Positions 35,414 through 43,858 of a stretch of 64,000 nucleotides of DNA are shown here, piece by piece. The notes under the pieces are model-generated. The model searched no databases and was not told the DNA's origin. It was given only the letters and a program-made list of their open reading frames with translations. The position numbers and the translations under genes are program-made. The stretch lies in the NCBI RefSeq assembly GCF_023740735.1, contig NZ_JAMRXH010000025.1, forward strand, positions 1 to 64,000, in the 5' to 3' direction. This DNA comes from Nocardia sp. CDC159 (GTDB lineage Bacteria > Actinomycetota > Actinomycetes > Mycobacteriales > Mycobacteriaceae). How positions within the stretch are numbered: position 1 is the stretch's first letter; every line of letters starts with the position of its first letter.

Positions 35414-35806
35414 TCACGGAACCGGTGCGGACCCGCCCGCGACCACCGGCAACCCGGCCGCCTTCCAGGCCCGGAATCCACCCACCAGATCGGTCGCGTG
35501 GGTGAGGCCGAGCCGCTGCGCGTCGGCGGCGGCGAGGCTCGAGGCATACCCCTCGTTGCAGATCAGTACGACCGGGGTATCGGGGGCCAGGCCGGGCAGG
35601 CGGTGTTCGCTCGCGGGGTCCAGCCGCCACTCCACAACGATGCGTTCGACGACGACCGCACCGGGAATCTCGCCCTCGGCGGCGCGGTTGGCGTGCGGGC
35701 GGATATCGATGAGCAGTGCGCCCTCGGCCTGCAGCGCCGCCGCCTGCGCGGGATCGACGCGCAGCAGGCGCTCGCGGGCGCGGGCGAGCAGATCCTCGAC
35801 ACTCAC
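35414..35806 (-). CDS. Rhodanese-like sulfurtransferase domain protein
   Basis: 130 residues, a single rhodanese domain: ALLIDIRPHANRAAEGEIPGAVVV and VLICNEGYASSLAAADAQRLG, where Cys83 is the persulfide-forming residue, ending with VGGFRAWKAAGLPV. GTG start. It lies 10 bp after the cysteine dioxygenase gene and would handle sulfur from the same pathway. Confidence 0.85.
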   Translation of the reverse strand: MSVEDLLARARERLLRVDPAQAAALQAEGALLIDIRPHANRAAEGEIPGAVVVERIVVEWRLDPASEHRLPGLAPDTPVVLICNEGYASSLAAADAQRLGLTHATDLVGGFRAWKAAGLPVVAGGSAPVP

Positions 35807-35816
35807 GACGGCTCCC

Positions 35817-36341
35817 TCACAATCCCGTGAAATCGGTCAGCGCGCGGTACTCCCGCACCGGCCGCAGCGGCGGCGAATAGGCGTGCACCGAGGCGGCCGG
35901 GCGCGGACCGGTATTGCGCAGCCGATGCGCGCGCTGCGGGCCGAAGGCGACGGTATCGCCCGCCGACCAGATCGCGGTGCGCGGGGGACCGCCCGCGTGC
36001 AGATACTCCTCGTGCAGGTCGCCAATGGTGACGGTGAACGCGCCGGACGCGCCGCCGTGGTCGTGCGGTTCGGTGCCCTGTCCGGGCCCCCACGACAGCA
36101 GCCACAGCTCCACGCCCATGGTCAGCGCCAGCCGGGTCCACCAGCGCTGGACGGGGTCGAAGCGGACGATGTCCAGCAGCGGGGCGGCCAGGGTCGCGGC
36201 CACCCCGGCGGTCAGTTCGCGCAACTCCGCGGGCGACCACAGCGTGCGCTCCGGATGGACCGCCTCGTGTAACAGCGGCACGTCGACTCCGGGATGAATA
36301 TCCTTGGCGTGCTTCAGATTCACCGGTATCGACGTGGTCAC
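35817..36341 (-). CDS. Cysteine dioxygenase
   Basis: 174 residues of the cupin CDO family. The iron ligands are His93 and His95 (EPHDHGGASGAF) and His139 (QRAHRLRNTG). The enzyme oxidises L-cysteine to cysteine sulfinate. GTG at 36341 is chosen over longer frames because the family length then fits. It is first in an operon with rhodanese, a common pairing in actinomycetes, and shares a 128-bp divergent promoter region with a solute-binding lipoprotein gene. Confidence 0.87.
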   Translation of the reverse strand: MTTSIPVNLKHAKDIHPGVDVPLLHEAVHPERTLWSPAELRELTAGVAATLAAPLLDIVRFDPVQRWWTRLALTMGVELWLLSWGPGQGTEPHDHGGASGAFTVTIGDLHEEYLHAGGPPRTAIWSAGDTVAFGPQRAHRLRNTGPRPAASVHAYSPPLRPVREYRALTDFTGL

Positions 36342-36469
36342 TGCGCTCCTGACAGGGTCGGATTGCGTTTGGGGTGAATTGTCCGCCCATGGCGGCGGCT
36401 TGCCACGAACCACGATCAGCGTGAACAAAATGCTGCCGGACAAACCGGACAAGCACCTAGCGTCACCGC

Positions 36470-37447
36470 ATGCTCATCTCCCGCACGGTCCGACGCAACC
36501 TGGCGCTGGCCGCCGCACTGGTCACCACGGTCCTGGCCGTCAGCGCCTGCGCCTCCGATCCCGAGACCGAGGTGCGGGCGGTGAACGGGCAGAGCTTCGA
36601 TCTGACTCCGCAACAGGCGAATCGGGTGCGCGCCGACAAGGTGGAGGCCATTGCCGCCCAGGTGCCCCGGGCCATTCGCGACCGCGGCACGCTGATCGTG
36701 ACCGGTTCGGCGGGCACGGGCGCACCGCTGCGCTTCCACGCCACCGACGATCGCACCCTGATCGGCTCGGAGGTCGACTTCGCCTCGCTCATCGCCGACA
36801 TCCTCGGGCTGAAACTCGAAGTGCGCGCGGCGGATTGGGCGCAGAACTTCGTGGCGGTCGACTCCGGTGCGGTGGACGCGTTCATCTCCAACGTGACCGT
36901 GACCGAGGAGCGCAAGGACAAGTACGACTTCGCGACCTACCGCCTGGACAACATCGCCCTCGAGGTGCCCGAGGACGCCGACTGGACCTACAAGGATCGG
37001 ACCTCGCTGGCGGGCAAGCGCATCGCCGTGGGCAGCGGCACCAATCAGGAGCAGCTGCTGGTCCAGTGGAACGAGCGCAATGTCGCCGAGGGGCTGCCCC
37101 CGATCGATATCGCCTACTTCCAGCAGACGACCGACTACTACCTGGCGCTGTCCTCGCATCGCATCGACGGCTACCTCGGCCCCAATCCGGTCGCGGTCTA
37201 TCACTCGGCCACCTCGGGGCAGACCAGGATTCTGGCCACCTACTCCGGGGCGGGCGAGGCATTGCAGGCGGAGATCGCCGTGCTCACCCGCAAGGACAAC
37301 GGCCTGATCGGGCCGGTGCACGAGGCCCTGCGCCACGCCATCGAGCAGGGGACCTATCGGAGGGTGCTGGAGCGCTGGGGGCTGCAGGGCGAGGCCGTGG
37401 CCCAGAGCCGCGTCAATCCGCCCGGCCTGCCGCGCAAGGCCGCGTAG
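36470..37447 (+). CDS. Amino-acid ABC transporter substrate-binding lipoprotein
   Basis: 325 residues. A signal peptide ending in the lipobox VSACAS is followed by an SBP_bac_3 domain: RDRGTLIVTGSAGTGAPLRF, LIGSEVDFASLIADILGLKL, FISNVTVTEERKDKYDFATY, AVGSGTNQEQLL. The family binds glutamate, glutamine or cystine. No permease or ATPase genes follow, so it would need partners elsewhere. The divergent cysteine dioxygenase suggests a sulfur amino acid ligand, as an inference. Confidence 0.85.
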   Translation: MLISRTVRRNLALAAALVTTVLAVSACASDPETEVRAVNGQSFDLTPQQANRVRADKVEAIAAQVPRAIRDRGTLIVTGSAGTGAPLRFHATDDRTLIGSEVDFASLIADILGLKLEVRAADWAQNFVAVDSGAVDAFISNVTVTEERKDKYDFATYRLDNIALEVPEDADWTYKDRTSLAGKRIAVGSGTNQEQLLVQWNERNVAEGLPPIDIAYFQQTTDYYLALSSHRIDGYLGPNPVAVYHSATSGQTRILATYSGAGEALQAEIAVLTRKDNGLIGPVHEALRHAIEQGTYRRVLERWGLQGEAVAQSRVNPPGLPRKAA

Positions 37448-37777
37448 CTAATCGACCAGGTGCCGGGGCGCGGCCTGCTGCCAGGAGTCGCGCACGATGG
37501 TCTCGAGTTCGTCGAGATCGTCGAGCGCGGCCAGCCGCACCCGAACCCAGGCGTTGTTGGCCTCGTGCGCGGCGATCCAGAACTTGTCCGGCTCGGCGCG
37601 GACCAGTTCGTCGCGCTCGACGATCGGGCAGCGCACCGCCATCGAGGTCTCGGCCTCGGGCAGGGTGAGGAACAGCTTGCCCGCGACGCGGAAAATCGGC
37701 ATCCCCCATTGGAACTGCTCGGTCGTCTCCGGTAAGGACAGCGCGAAACTACGGACATCGTCACCGGTGGCACTCAC
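37448..37777 (-). CDS. MmcQ/YjbR family protein
   Basis: 109 residues of the MmcQ/YjbR fold: DVRSFALSLPETTEQFQWGMPIFRVAGKLF, then NNAWVRVRLAALDDLDELETIVRDSW. Members bind DNA in a double-wing fold but have no clear role. GTG at 37777 is the conserved start. It ends against the lipoprotein gene with no gap. Confidence 0.8.
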   Translation of the reverse strand: MSATGDDVRSFALSLPETTEQFQWGMPIFRVAGKLFLTLPEAETSMAVRCPIVERDELVRAEPDKFWIAAHEANNAWVRVRLAALDDLDELETIVRDSWQQAAPRHLVD

Positions 37778-37909
37778 CCGCGAAATCCTCCCAGGTGTTC
37801 GCCGAATCCGAAACTTCCGGTCGCGAGGTCCCACTTACCAGGCAAAATGCCGGTTACATTCCACATGCGTGTCCGCTGAGTACTTACCTTTCGAGAAAGG
37901 AATACCTTC

Positions 37910-38326
37910 GTGCGTACGCATGTACCGCTAGGCCTGGCCGCGGTAGCGATCCTGATGTTCGCCCCGGCCACCGCGCTGGCCGACGCGCCGACCGGCCCGA
38001 TGCCCGGTCCGGACCGGTGCGAGACGATCGTCCCGCTGGGCGACGTCGAGGTTGTGCAGCACCAGAAGATCGACCCCACCGCGGGCACATCCTGCCCGGT
38101 CGGGACGGTCGCGGGCTACAGCCCGGCCCAGCGCGCCGCCTTCGACGCCTGGTGGCAGCAGGTCGTGAACCAGCAGGGCAGCCAGGATGAACAGCAGAGC
38201 GGCGACCAGAGCCAGCAGCAGGGCCAGAGCCAGCAGGGCTCGAACCCGCAGGCGCAGGGCCAGCAGGGTGGCGCCCAGCAGGGTCAGCAGCAGGGCGGCG
38301 GCCAGCAGCAGGCTTCCATTCGGTAG
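37910..38326 (+). CDS. Secreted protein with a glutamine-rich low-complexity tail
   Basis: 138 residues. The first 25 form a Sec signal peptide (LGLAAVAILMFAPATALA, cleavage after ALADA). A short mature region follows with two cysteines (RCETIV and GTSCPVG) that could form a disulfide, and GYSPAQRAAFDAWWQQVV. The last 55 residues are a Gln/Gly/Ser-rich tail. No family function known. GTG start with AGAAAGGAA upstream; a perfect hairpin follows the stop. Confidence 0.65.
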   Translation: MRTHVPLGLAAVAILMFAPATALADAPTGPMPGPDRCETIVPLGDVEVVQHQKIDPTAGTSCPVGTVAGYSPAQRAAFDAWWQQVVNQQGSQDEQQSGDQSQQQGQSQQGSNPQAQGQQGGAQQGQQQGGGQQQASIR

Positions 38327-38338
38327 GTCGGGGTGGAT

Positions 38339-38373
38339 CCCCGCCGTGCATCGCGCTGCGCTGCACGGCGGGG
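38339..38373 (+). terminator. 12-bp hairpin after the Gln-rich protein gene
   Basis: CCCCGCCGTGCA (38339-38350) pairs perfectly with 38362-38373 across an 11-nt loop. It lies 13 bp past the stop codon and directly borders the 25-bp tandem repeat array. Confidence 0.6.
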
Positions 38374-38843
38374 AAACGAAGGGGCCGCATTCGCGGGAAG
38401 AGTAAGGAGCCGCGTCCGGAGGAAGAGTAAGGAGCCGCGTCCGGAGGAAGAATAAGGGGACGCGTCCGGAGGAAGAATAAGGGGACGCGTCCTGGGGAAG
38501 AGTGAACGGCCGCATCGGGGGGAAGAGTTGGCAGCCGCGTCGGAGGCACAAGTAAGCAGCCGCGTCGGGGGAAGAATTAGCAGCCGCGTCGGAGGCACAA
38601 GTAAGCAGCCGCGTCGGGGGGAAGAATTAGCAGCCGCGTCGGAGGCACAAGTAAGCAGCCGCGTCGGAGGCACAAGTAAACGGCCGCATCCGAAGGACGA
38701 GTAAGCAGCCGCATTCGGGGAAGTGTGCGAGGACGCATTCGGGGGAAGTGCGAAAGGCCGCGTTCGGGGGAAGTAGCAGGCTGATTCGGGGGGGAAGGAA
38801 TGGGAGCTGCGTTCGGGAAACGAAGGGGAGCCACGCACGGCGG
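38373..38843. repeat. Array of about 18 tandem 25-bp repeats
   Basis: The unit is close to AAGAGTAAGGAGCCGCGTCCG followed by GAGG. Copies start at 38398, 38423, 38448, 38473, 38498, 38523 and 38548 with an exact 25-bp period; later copies vary between 24 and 26 bp and decay at the right end. Two variants alternate in the middle: one beginning AAGAATTAGCAGCCGCGTCGG, the other ACAAGTAAGCAGCCGCGTCGG. There is no spacer diversity as in CRISPR. Frames on either strand read repetitive peptide strings without a start signal. Confidence 0.85.
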
Positions 38844-39056
38844 GGAAACACCACCGGCGTTCTACGGGCACAAGGGAGTTTGCTCGGCGGGAATGGCTAC
38901 CGCGCGCTGTGCGTGGCGTTCTTGCTGGGGGTCGGGTGGACCCGCGCATTGCGAACAGGAGGGGGCGAGTTCGTGTAATCGGAGAGTCGAACTTGGTCCG
39001 CGGCATTGCGGGAATTCGGTCCGCGCGCCATTGCGGGGAGACCGGAGAGGCTCGAC
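38844..39056. other. Gene-free stretch with a short dispersed motif
   Basis: No gene is supported between the 25-bp array and the end of the biosynthetic operon. A motif close to CGCGGCATTGCGGG recurs near 38943, 38999, 39026 and 39070 (the last inside the hairpin at 39057). Confidence 0.4.
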
Positions 39057-39089
39057 GAGTGGTGGGTCCCGCGGCGTTGCGGGCCACTC
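39057..39089 (-). terminator. Bulged hairpin at the end of the biosynthetic operon
   Basis: GAGTGG/CCACTC (6 bp) and CCCGC/GCGGG (5 bp) form a stem with a 5-nt bulge and 6-nt loop. It begins 10 bp beyond the AbrB-family stop codon, the expected place for the operon terminator. Confidence 0.4.
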
Positions 39090-39098
39090 GGAGGGGGG

Positions 39099-40367
39099 TC
39101 AGGTGGTTCTGACGGTGGCCGGTTCGGGTTCGGCCGGGGGTAGGGGTGGGAGTTCCTCCGCCTCGACGATCGGGGTGTCGGGGGCGGGGGTGGGTTGGGC
39201 GGCCGCGATCTGGGTGGCGATGCGGGTGGTGGCCTGGCGGGCGGTCCAGTGGCGGAACAGTTTGCCCATGAGCGGGAGCATCGCGACCATGAACAGCAGG
39301 CGGATGCTCTGCACACTGGTGATGAGTGGCATATTCGCGCCCATGCCCTCGGCCGCGGCGAGGACCGCGTTGATGCCGCCGGGGGTGGTGGCCAGGTACA
39401 GATCGGACAGTTCCAGATCGACGAACAGCGACAGCACGTACGCCAGGGCCGCGACGGCTATCGAGAGAACACCGATGGCGATGGTCATGCCCGGAATCAT
39501 GCGTGCCATCTCCATGACGACGGCCCGCGTGAAGCGAGTGCCGACATCGAATCCGATCAGTACGAACAGCAACTCCTTGAACATGTTGGTCGGCGCGTAC
39601 CCGTGGCTCAGACCCAGCGCGGTCAGCGCGGCGGTGATCAGCATCGGGCCGATGAGCGTGGGGCTGGGCAACTTCAGCAGCCGCCCGATGCGAATGCCGA
39701 GCAGGCACAGCACGATCGCGATACACAGCCCCGCGACCTGATCACCCCGCCCGACCAGCGCCCAGTGCGGCAGCGCGGCATTGGTGACCCGGCTGGCCAC
39801 GACCGAGACGTGTTCGGTGTGCTCACCGGGATCGAGCAGCGCGGCCACCGCGGGCGCGCTGACCGCCACCAGCAGCACCCGCAGGTACTGCATGAACGCC
39901 ACCTGCCGCGGATCGGCATCCATATCGTCGGCACACGACACCACCGCCGCCGACCCACCGGCCAGCAACCCCAGCGTCGCGGTCGGCAACGCCACCCGCG
40001 TGCAACGTGCGAACACCAGCGCCACCAGCAGGCTCACCACCAGGGTGGCCGCCGTGATCGCCAGCACCGGCAACAGCGCCAGCCCGATCGACCCGAGCAG
40101 CGACACCTCGAGGTAGCTGCCCATCAGCACCCCGAGCATGGCCTGCACGCCCACCGACACCTGCCGCGGCAGCGGCGCGGGCAGCCGCCCGGCCAACGCC
40201 AGAATCGCCCCGACAATGATCGCGACGATCATCTGCGGTGCGGGAAACCGTATCTTGTCGAGCAATTCGGCAACGGCGAGAACCCCCGCCAGCAACGCTG
40301 TCCAACCGATCACCTGTCTCCCCGTCATCGCGGCCCGGGGCGGCCGGGGCACTACTACTTCGGACAT
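39099..40367 (-). CDS. AbrB-family membrane protein (putative transporter)
   Basis: 422 residues with about 11 membrane helices. The architecture is that of the AbrB/AimA membrane family: paired repeats such as MIVAIIVGAILALAGRLP, LLAGGSAAVVSCADDMDAD, LIGFDVGTRFT and YLATTPGGINAVLAAAEGMGA. Some members have been called ammonia monooxygenases wrongly; transport of organic acids is more likely. It begins 7 bp after the ABC permease stop, so it is the last gene of the long operon; its role in the pathway is uncertain. Confidence 0.82.
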   Translation of the reverse strand: MSEVVVPRPPRAAMTGRQVIGWTALLAGVLAVAELLDKIRFPAPQMIVAIIVGAILALAGRLPAPLPRQVSVGVQAMLGVLMGSYLEVSLLGSIGLALLPVLAITAATLVVSLLVALVFARCTRVALPTATLGLLAGGSAAVVSCADDMDADPRQVAFMQYLRVLLVAVSAPAVAALLDPGEHTEHVSVVASRVTNAALPHWALVGRGDQVAGLCIAIVLCLLGIRIGRLLKLPSPTLIGPMLITAALTALGLSHGYAPTNMFKELLFVLIGFDVGTRFTRAVVMEMARMIPGMTIAIGVLSIAVAALAYVLSLFVDLELSDLYLATTPGGINAVLAAAEGMGANMPLITSVQSIRLLFMVAMLPLMGKLFRHWTARQATTRIATQIAAAQPTPAPDTPIVEAEELPPLPPAEPEPATVRTT

Positions 40368-40374
40368 CCGCGGA

Positions 40375-41166
40375 TCAACTCCGTCCGATCTTGGCGTGAC
40401 TCAATCTGAATCGGAAGACGGCGATCAACGCTCCGGCGACCCCGACCCCGAGCAATACGACACAGGGCGTGGCCACGGCGTCGAAGCCACCGCCGTCCAA
40501 AATGACCTCCTTGAAACCCTTCAGCGCCCAGTACTGCGGCGTGAGGGGCGACAGCGCCTTCGCCCAGTCCGGGAGCGTGTCCCGCGGGGCGATGGTGCCG
40601 CCGAGTCCCCCGAGGGCCAGCGAGATCGGCTGCGCGATGATCGCCAGCTGATCGATGGACTTGCAGATCGACACCAGCGCGATGCCGAATCCCCACGTGG
40701 CCACCGACAGCGCGGCGGTCAGCAGGGCCAGCCAGATCACCGAACCCTGGCTGTGCAGATCGAAGAGCTGGAAGGCGACCACCCACACGATGGTCAGCTG
40801 CAGCGCCGAGAACACCAGCAGCGGAAAGGATTTCCCGGCGATGATCTCCGGGGCCCGCACTGGCGCGGCCCGCAGCCGATCCCAGGTGCCCCATTCGTGT
40901 TCGCGGAAGAACGAGGCGCCCAGCAGGGTGGTGATGAAGAAGGCGAACAGCACGATCGCACCGGGACCGGCCTGTTCGACGCCGTTGGCGTGCGGATAGC
41001 CGCCCGCGAGCCGCAGCTGGTACTTGTCGATCGGGGTCAGGAAGGCCATGAAACCGATCGGCAGCAGCGTCATGATGATCAGCTGCCACGGATCGGAGCG
41101 GATTCGATGGAAATCCGCCCACGACAGCGTCCGCACCCTTTCCAGTGCGGAGTCATGCAACAGCAT
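40375..41166 (-). CDS. ABC-2 type transporter permease
   Basis: 263 residues with six membrane helices: IIMTLLPIGFMAFL, IVLFAFFITTLLGASFFREHEWGTWDRLRAAPV (the conserved E-x-G-T-x-D-R-L-R ABC-2 loop) and QPISLALGGLGGTI. It overlaps the ATPase gene by 14 bp and forms with it a DrrAB-like exporter. Genomic position points to export of the PKS/NRPS product or self-protection. Confidence 0.87.
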   Translation of the reverse strand: MLLHDSALERVRTLSWADFHRIRSDPWQLIIMTLLPIGFMAFLTPIDKYQLRLAGGYPHANGVEQAGPGAIVLFAFFITTLLGASFFREHEWGTWDRLRAAPVRAPEIIAGKSFPLLVFSALQLTIVWVVAFQLFDLHSQGSVIWLALLTAALSVATWGFGIALVSICKSIDQLAIIAQPISLALGGLGGTIAPRDTLPDWAKALSPLTPQYWALKGFKEVILDGGGFDAVATPCVVLLGVGVAGALIAVFRFRLSHAKIGRS

Positions 41167-42133
41167 CGGAACTCCTCTGTGAAGCGCCCCAACCGATTTC
41201 GGCCTCGGCGCGGGCCTCGGCCTCCGCCGCGCCGACGATGGCGAGGTAGGCGTTCTCCAGGTTGGGATGGTGGATCTCGGCCGACAGCAATCGGTCCGTC
41301 TCGCCGTTGAGGGTGGTGAACAGCTGCGCCAGCAACTGCCCGGGGCTATCGGTGGGGATGGTGAGCAACCGGGAGTCGGTCACGCTCGCGCCCGGGATGG
41401 CCCGGTAGGCGCCGAGGCCGTCCGGAACCGCGCCCGAGAACTCCAGGCTCACCGCCGATTTCGCGTACCGCTCGACGAGTTCGGCGGCATCTCCCTCGGC
41501 CAGGATGCGTCCGTGGTGCAGCACGACCACACGGGCGTTCAGCACCTCGAGTTCGGGCAGATAGTGGGTGGCGTACACCACCGCTGCCCCGCTGTCGGCG
41601 AGGTTGCGGACCTCGGCGAGCAGATCTTGGCGGGCCGACACGTCCGCTCCGACAGTCGGCTCGTCCAGCCACAGCACCGGCGGCTGATGCAGCAGCGCCG
41701 CGGCGGTGTGCAGGCGGCGCTGCTGGCCACCGGACAGGTTGTGCGCCCGGGTGCCCAGGAATGGCGTAATGCCCAGGGCCTCGGCCACATCCGCGATGCG
41801 GGCGGGCAGCACCGCGCGCGGCACGCCCATGATCCGGCCGAAGAACTCCAGGTTCTGCTTGGCCGTCAGGGTCGGGTACACGCCCAGTTCCTGCGGCGCC
41901 AGACCCAGCCGCCGCCGCGCCTGGCGCGGATCCTTGCGGATGTCGATGCCGTCGATGCGGACGGTGCCCGAATCGGCGGCGGTCAGTCCGGCCACGATCG
42001 ATGCGGTCGTGGTCTTGCCCGCGCCGTTCGGTCCGAGTAGGCCCAGCACCTCACCCGGCCGCACGGTCAGGTTGACTCCGGTGAGTACCTTCTTCTTACC
42101 GTAGGACTTGTTCAGGTCGCGGATTTCCAGCAC
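41153..42133 (-). CDS. ABC transporter ATPase, DrrA-like
   Basis: 326 residues. Walker A LLGPNGAGKTTTASIV, signature LSGGQQRRLHTAAALL, Walker B VLWLDEPTVGADV, then H-loop YATHYLPE. The C-terminal 90 residues (LEFSGAVPDGLGAYRAI) are the regulatory tail seen in drug-export ATPases. GTG at 42133 overlaps the MaoC-SDR stop by 38 bp, which ties the exporter to the biosynthetic operon. Confidence 0.88.
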   Translation of the reverse strand: MLEIRDLNKSYGKKKVLTGVNLTVRPGEVLGLLGPNGAGKTTTASIVAGLTAADSGTVRIDGIDIRKDPRQARRRLGLAPQELGVYPTLTAKQNLEFFGRIMGVPRAVLPARIADVAEALGITPFLGTRAHNLSGGQQRRLHTAAALLHQPPVLWLDEPTVGADVSARQDLLAEVRNLADSGAAVVYATHYLPELEVLNARVVVLHHGRILAEGDAAELVERYAKSAVSLEFSGAVPDGLGAYRAIPGASVTDSRLLTIPTDSPGQLLAQLFTTLNGETDRLLSAEIHHPNLENAYLAIVGAAEAEARAEAEIGWGASQRSSDAVA

Positions 42134-43610
42134 GCCACACCTCCTCGCTCGGTGCCGTCCACGCATTCGATCCCCCGAGTACGGTCACCTCGCCGGGCGC
42201 CGCGGGAGCCAGGAAGGCTCCGGCGATGCCGGCCGCGACCGGGCCGATCGGGTTGCTCTGTGCACGCCCGCCGGGGGTATTCGTCATTTCGGTCCACAGC
42301 CGCGGCGGCCGAGCCACCACGACGCGCCACGGATGGTGGCGGGCCACATAGTGGGCGAGCCCTTCGACCACGCCCTTCGCCGCCGCATAGTGCGGCCACC
42401 AGCGCGGCGGATCGACCACGGCCTCCGAGGAGACCAGCACGACCGTCGCGTCGGGTCGCAGCCGCGCGGCACACACCGACAGCGGGGTGAGCACCAATCG
42501 CGAACTGTCGCCGATGAATTCGACCGCCGGATCGATGGCGTCCGGCGCCAACGGCAGGGTCGGAATGGCCGGGGCCGCCAGGCTCACCACGCCGTCGAGC
42601 GGTTCGTCGGGCAGCGCGGCGGCCAGCGCCCGCGGATCGCGCGCGTCGGCGATCACCGGGATCAGCCGGTCCTGCCAGCCGGGTGCGGCGGCCAGCAGCG
42701 TCTCGGGCGGACGCGAGCAGCCGACCAGCACCCGGGCGCCCTGTCCGGCCAGCGCCAGCGAGACGGCCGCGCCCAGGCCGCGGCTGCCGCCGACGACCAG
42801 GATGGTCCGGCCCGCCAGCGACCGCGACACCGGCAGCACCGCGGCGATCTCGCCCGGCTCCGGACCCGGAACCGGTTCGCGCACCAGGCTTTCCACGGTG
42901 ACGGCCGCATCCGCGCCACAGCGGGTGCGGGCCCGCAGCGTGATCAGCCCCGAGCGCCGGTCGATATCCGGTGTCTCGGTGGCGAATTCGATCGCGCCCG
43001 TGCCGAAGCGCTCCAGCTCGATCGCGCACGCCACCAACAGCGCGTCGCGGCCGGGGGTGTGCATACCGGTCCAGTAGCTGACCCAGCCGAGCAGGGTCGC
43101 CAGATGTTCGGGCACTCGCCCGCCGACCACCCGCTCCACCAGATCCGAGATCAACCGGTATCCGATCGAGAACGCACCCGCCTCGGGGCCCGGCGGATTC
43201 GCCGGATTCAGGCGGCGGGCGGTGCGCCGGTACGGGAGGTTGGGCGCGGTCTCGGTGGTCTCGGGCAGTTCCGGTCCCAGCGCGCAGCGGATGCCGACCG
43301 CCTCGATGCCGCCGAAGCTGACCTTGCCGCGGGCCTCGCCCTCGGAGACCGACCACTCGATCTCATAGCGCCGCCCCGGAATCGCGGGCTGCCGGAAGGT
43401 CACCCGCAGCTGCCGGACCACGCGCGGATCGATGCTCTCGAACAGCACGCCCAGCGCCATCGTGACGATCAGCGCGCCGTGCGCGATCGGCCGACCGTAC
43501 GGGGATCGGCGCGCGAAATCGGCGTCGACGTGCAGCGGGTTGCGATCACCGGTCGCCATGGCGTAGTCCGCCACGTCGTCGTCGGTCAGCCGGAACGCCC
43601 GCGTGGTCAC
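42096..43610 (-). CDS. MaoC-like hydratase fused to a short-chain dehydrogenase
   Basis: 504 residues. Residues 1-115 are a MaoC hot-dog domain with hydratase motif GDRNPLHVDADFARRSPYGR (Asp22, His27) and PIAHGALIV. Residues 150-260 look like a second hot-dog half (VSYWTGMHTPGRDALL). Residues 265-490 are an SDR: LVVGGSRGLGAAVSL, VLVSSEAVVD and YAAAK (Tyr408, Lys412). The order fits a free-standing dehydratase-ketoreductase acting on carrier-bound beta-keto chains, steps missing from the PKS modules. GTGA overlap with the carrier protein gene. Confidence 0.75.
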   Translation of the reverse strand: MTTRAFRLTDDDVADYAMATGDRNPLHVDADFARRSPYGRPIAHGALIVTMALGVLFESIDPRVVRQLRVTFRQPAIPGRRYEIEWSVSEGEARGKVSFGGIEAVGIRCALGPELPETTETAPNLPYRRTARRLNPANPPGPEAGAFSIGYRLISDLVERVVGGRVPEHLATLLGWVSYWTGMHTPGRDALLVACAIELERFGTGAIEFATETPDIDRRSGLITLRARTRCGADAAVTVESLVREPVPGPEPGEIAAVLPVSRSLAGRTILVVGGSRGLGAAVSLALAGQGARVLVGCSRPPETLLAAAPGWQDRLIPVIADARDPRALAAALPDEPLDGVVSLAAPAIPTLPLAPDAIDPAVEFIGDSSRLVLTPLSVCAARLRPDATVVLVSSEAVVDPPRWWPHYAAAKGVVEGLAHYVARHHPWRVVVARPPRLWTEMTNTPGGRAQSNPIGPVAAGIAGAFLAPAAPGEVTVLGGSNAWTAPSEEVWRAGNPRPEQVLR

Positions 43611-43858
43611 GGGGTCTTCGCCTTCTGTGCGTCGACGACCGCGGCGGCGATGTCGAGCAGGGAGACCTCGGAGGTCAGCAGTCGTTCGGGCAGTTCGACA
43701 TCGAAGGCGCGCTCGACCGCGTAGACCAATCGCACCTGGGCCAGCGAATCCCAGACCTCCATATCGCCGCGGGCGGTGTCCGGACCGTGTACGGCGTCCT
43801 CGCCCACGACCGAGGAGAACACCTCGAGCAGTTGCTGTATCACCTGATCAGTGGCCAT
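43607..43858 (-). CDS. Free-standing acyl carrier protein
   Basis: 83 residues, the size of a discrete carrier. VWDSLAQVRLVYAVERAFDVELPE contains the attachment serine Ser38 (D-S-L) for 4-prime-phosphopantetheine. It overlaps the FkbH gene by 11 bp, the classic arrangement in glyceryl-ACP systems. It could equally receive fatty acid from the acyl-AMP ligase. Confidence 0.87.
   Translation of the reverse strand: MATDQVIQQLLEVFSSVVGEDAVHGPDTARGDMEVWDSLAQVRLVYAVERAFDVELPERLLTSEVSLLDIAAAVVDAQKAKTP

Noticed and set aside
38373..38843. CRISPR array
   Set aside because: The repeats are contiguous with no unique spacers, and there are no cas genes nearby.
39099..40367. Ammonia monooxygenase, a common label for AbrB-family proteins
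   Set aside because: It is a polytopic membrane protein with no monooxygenase metal site visible; transporter-like is the safer call.
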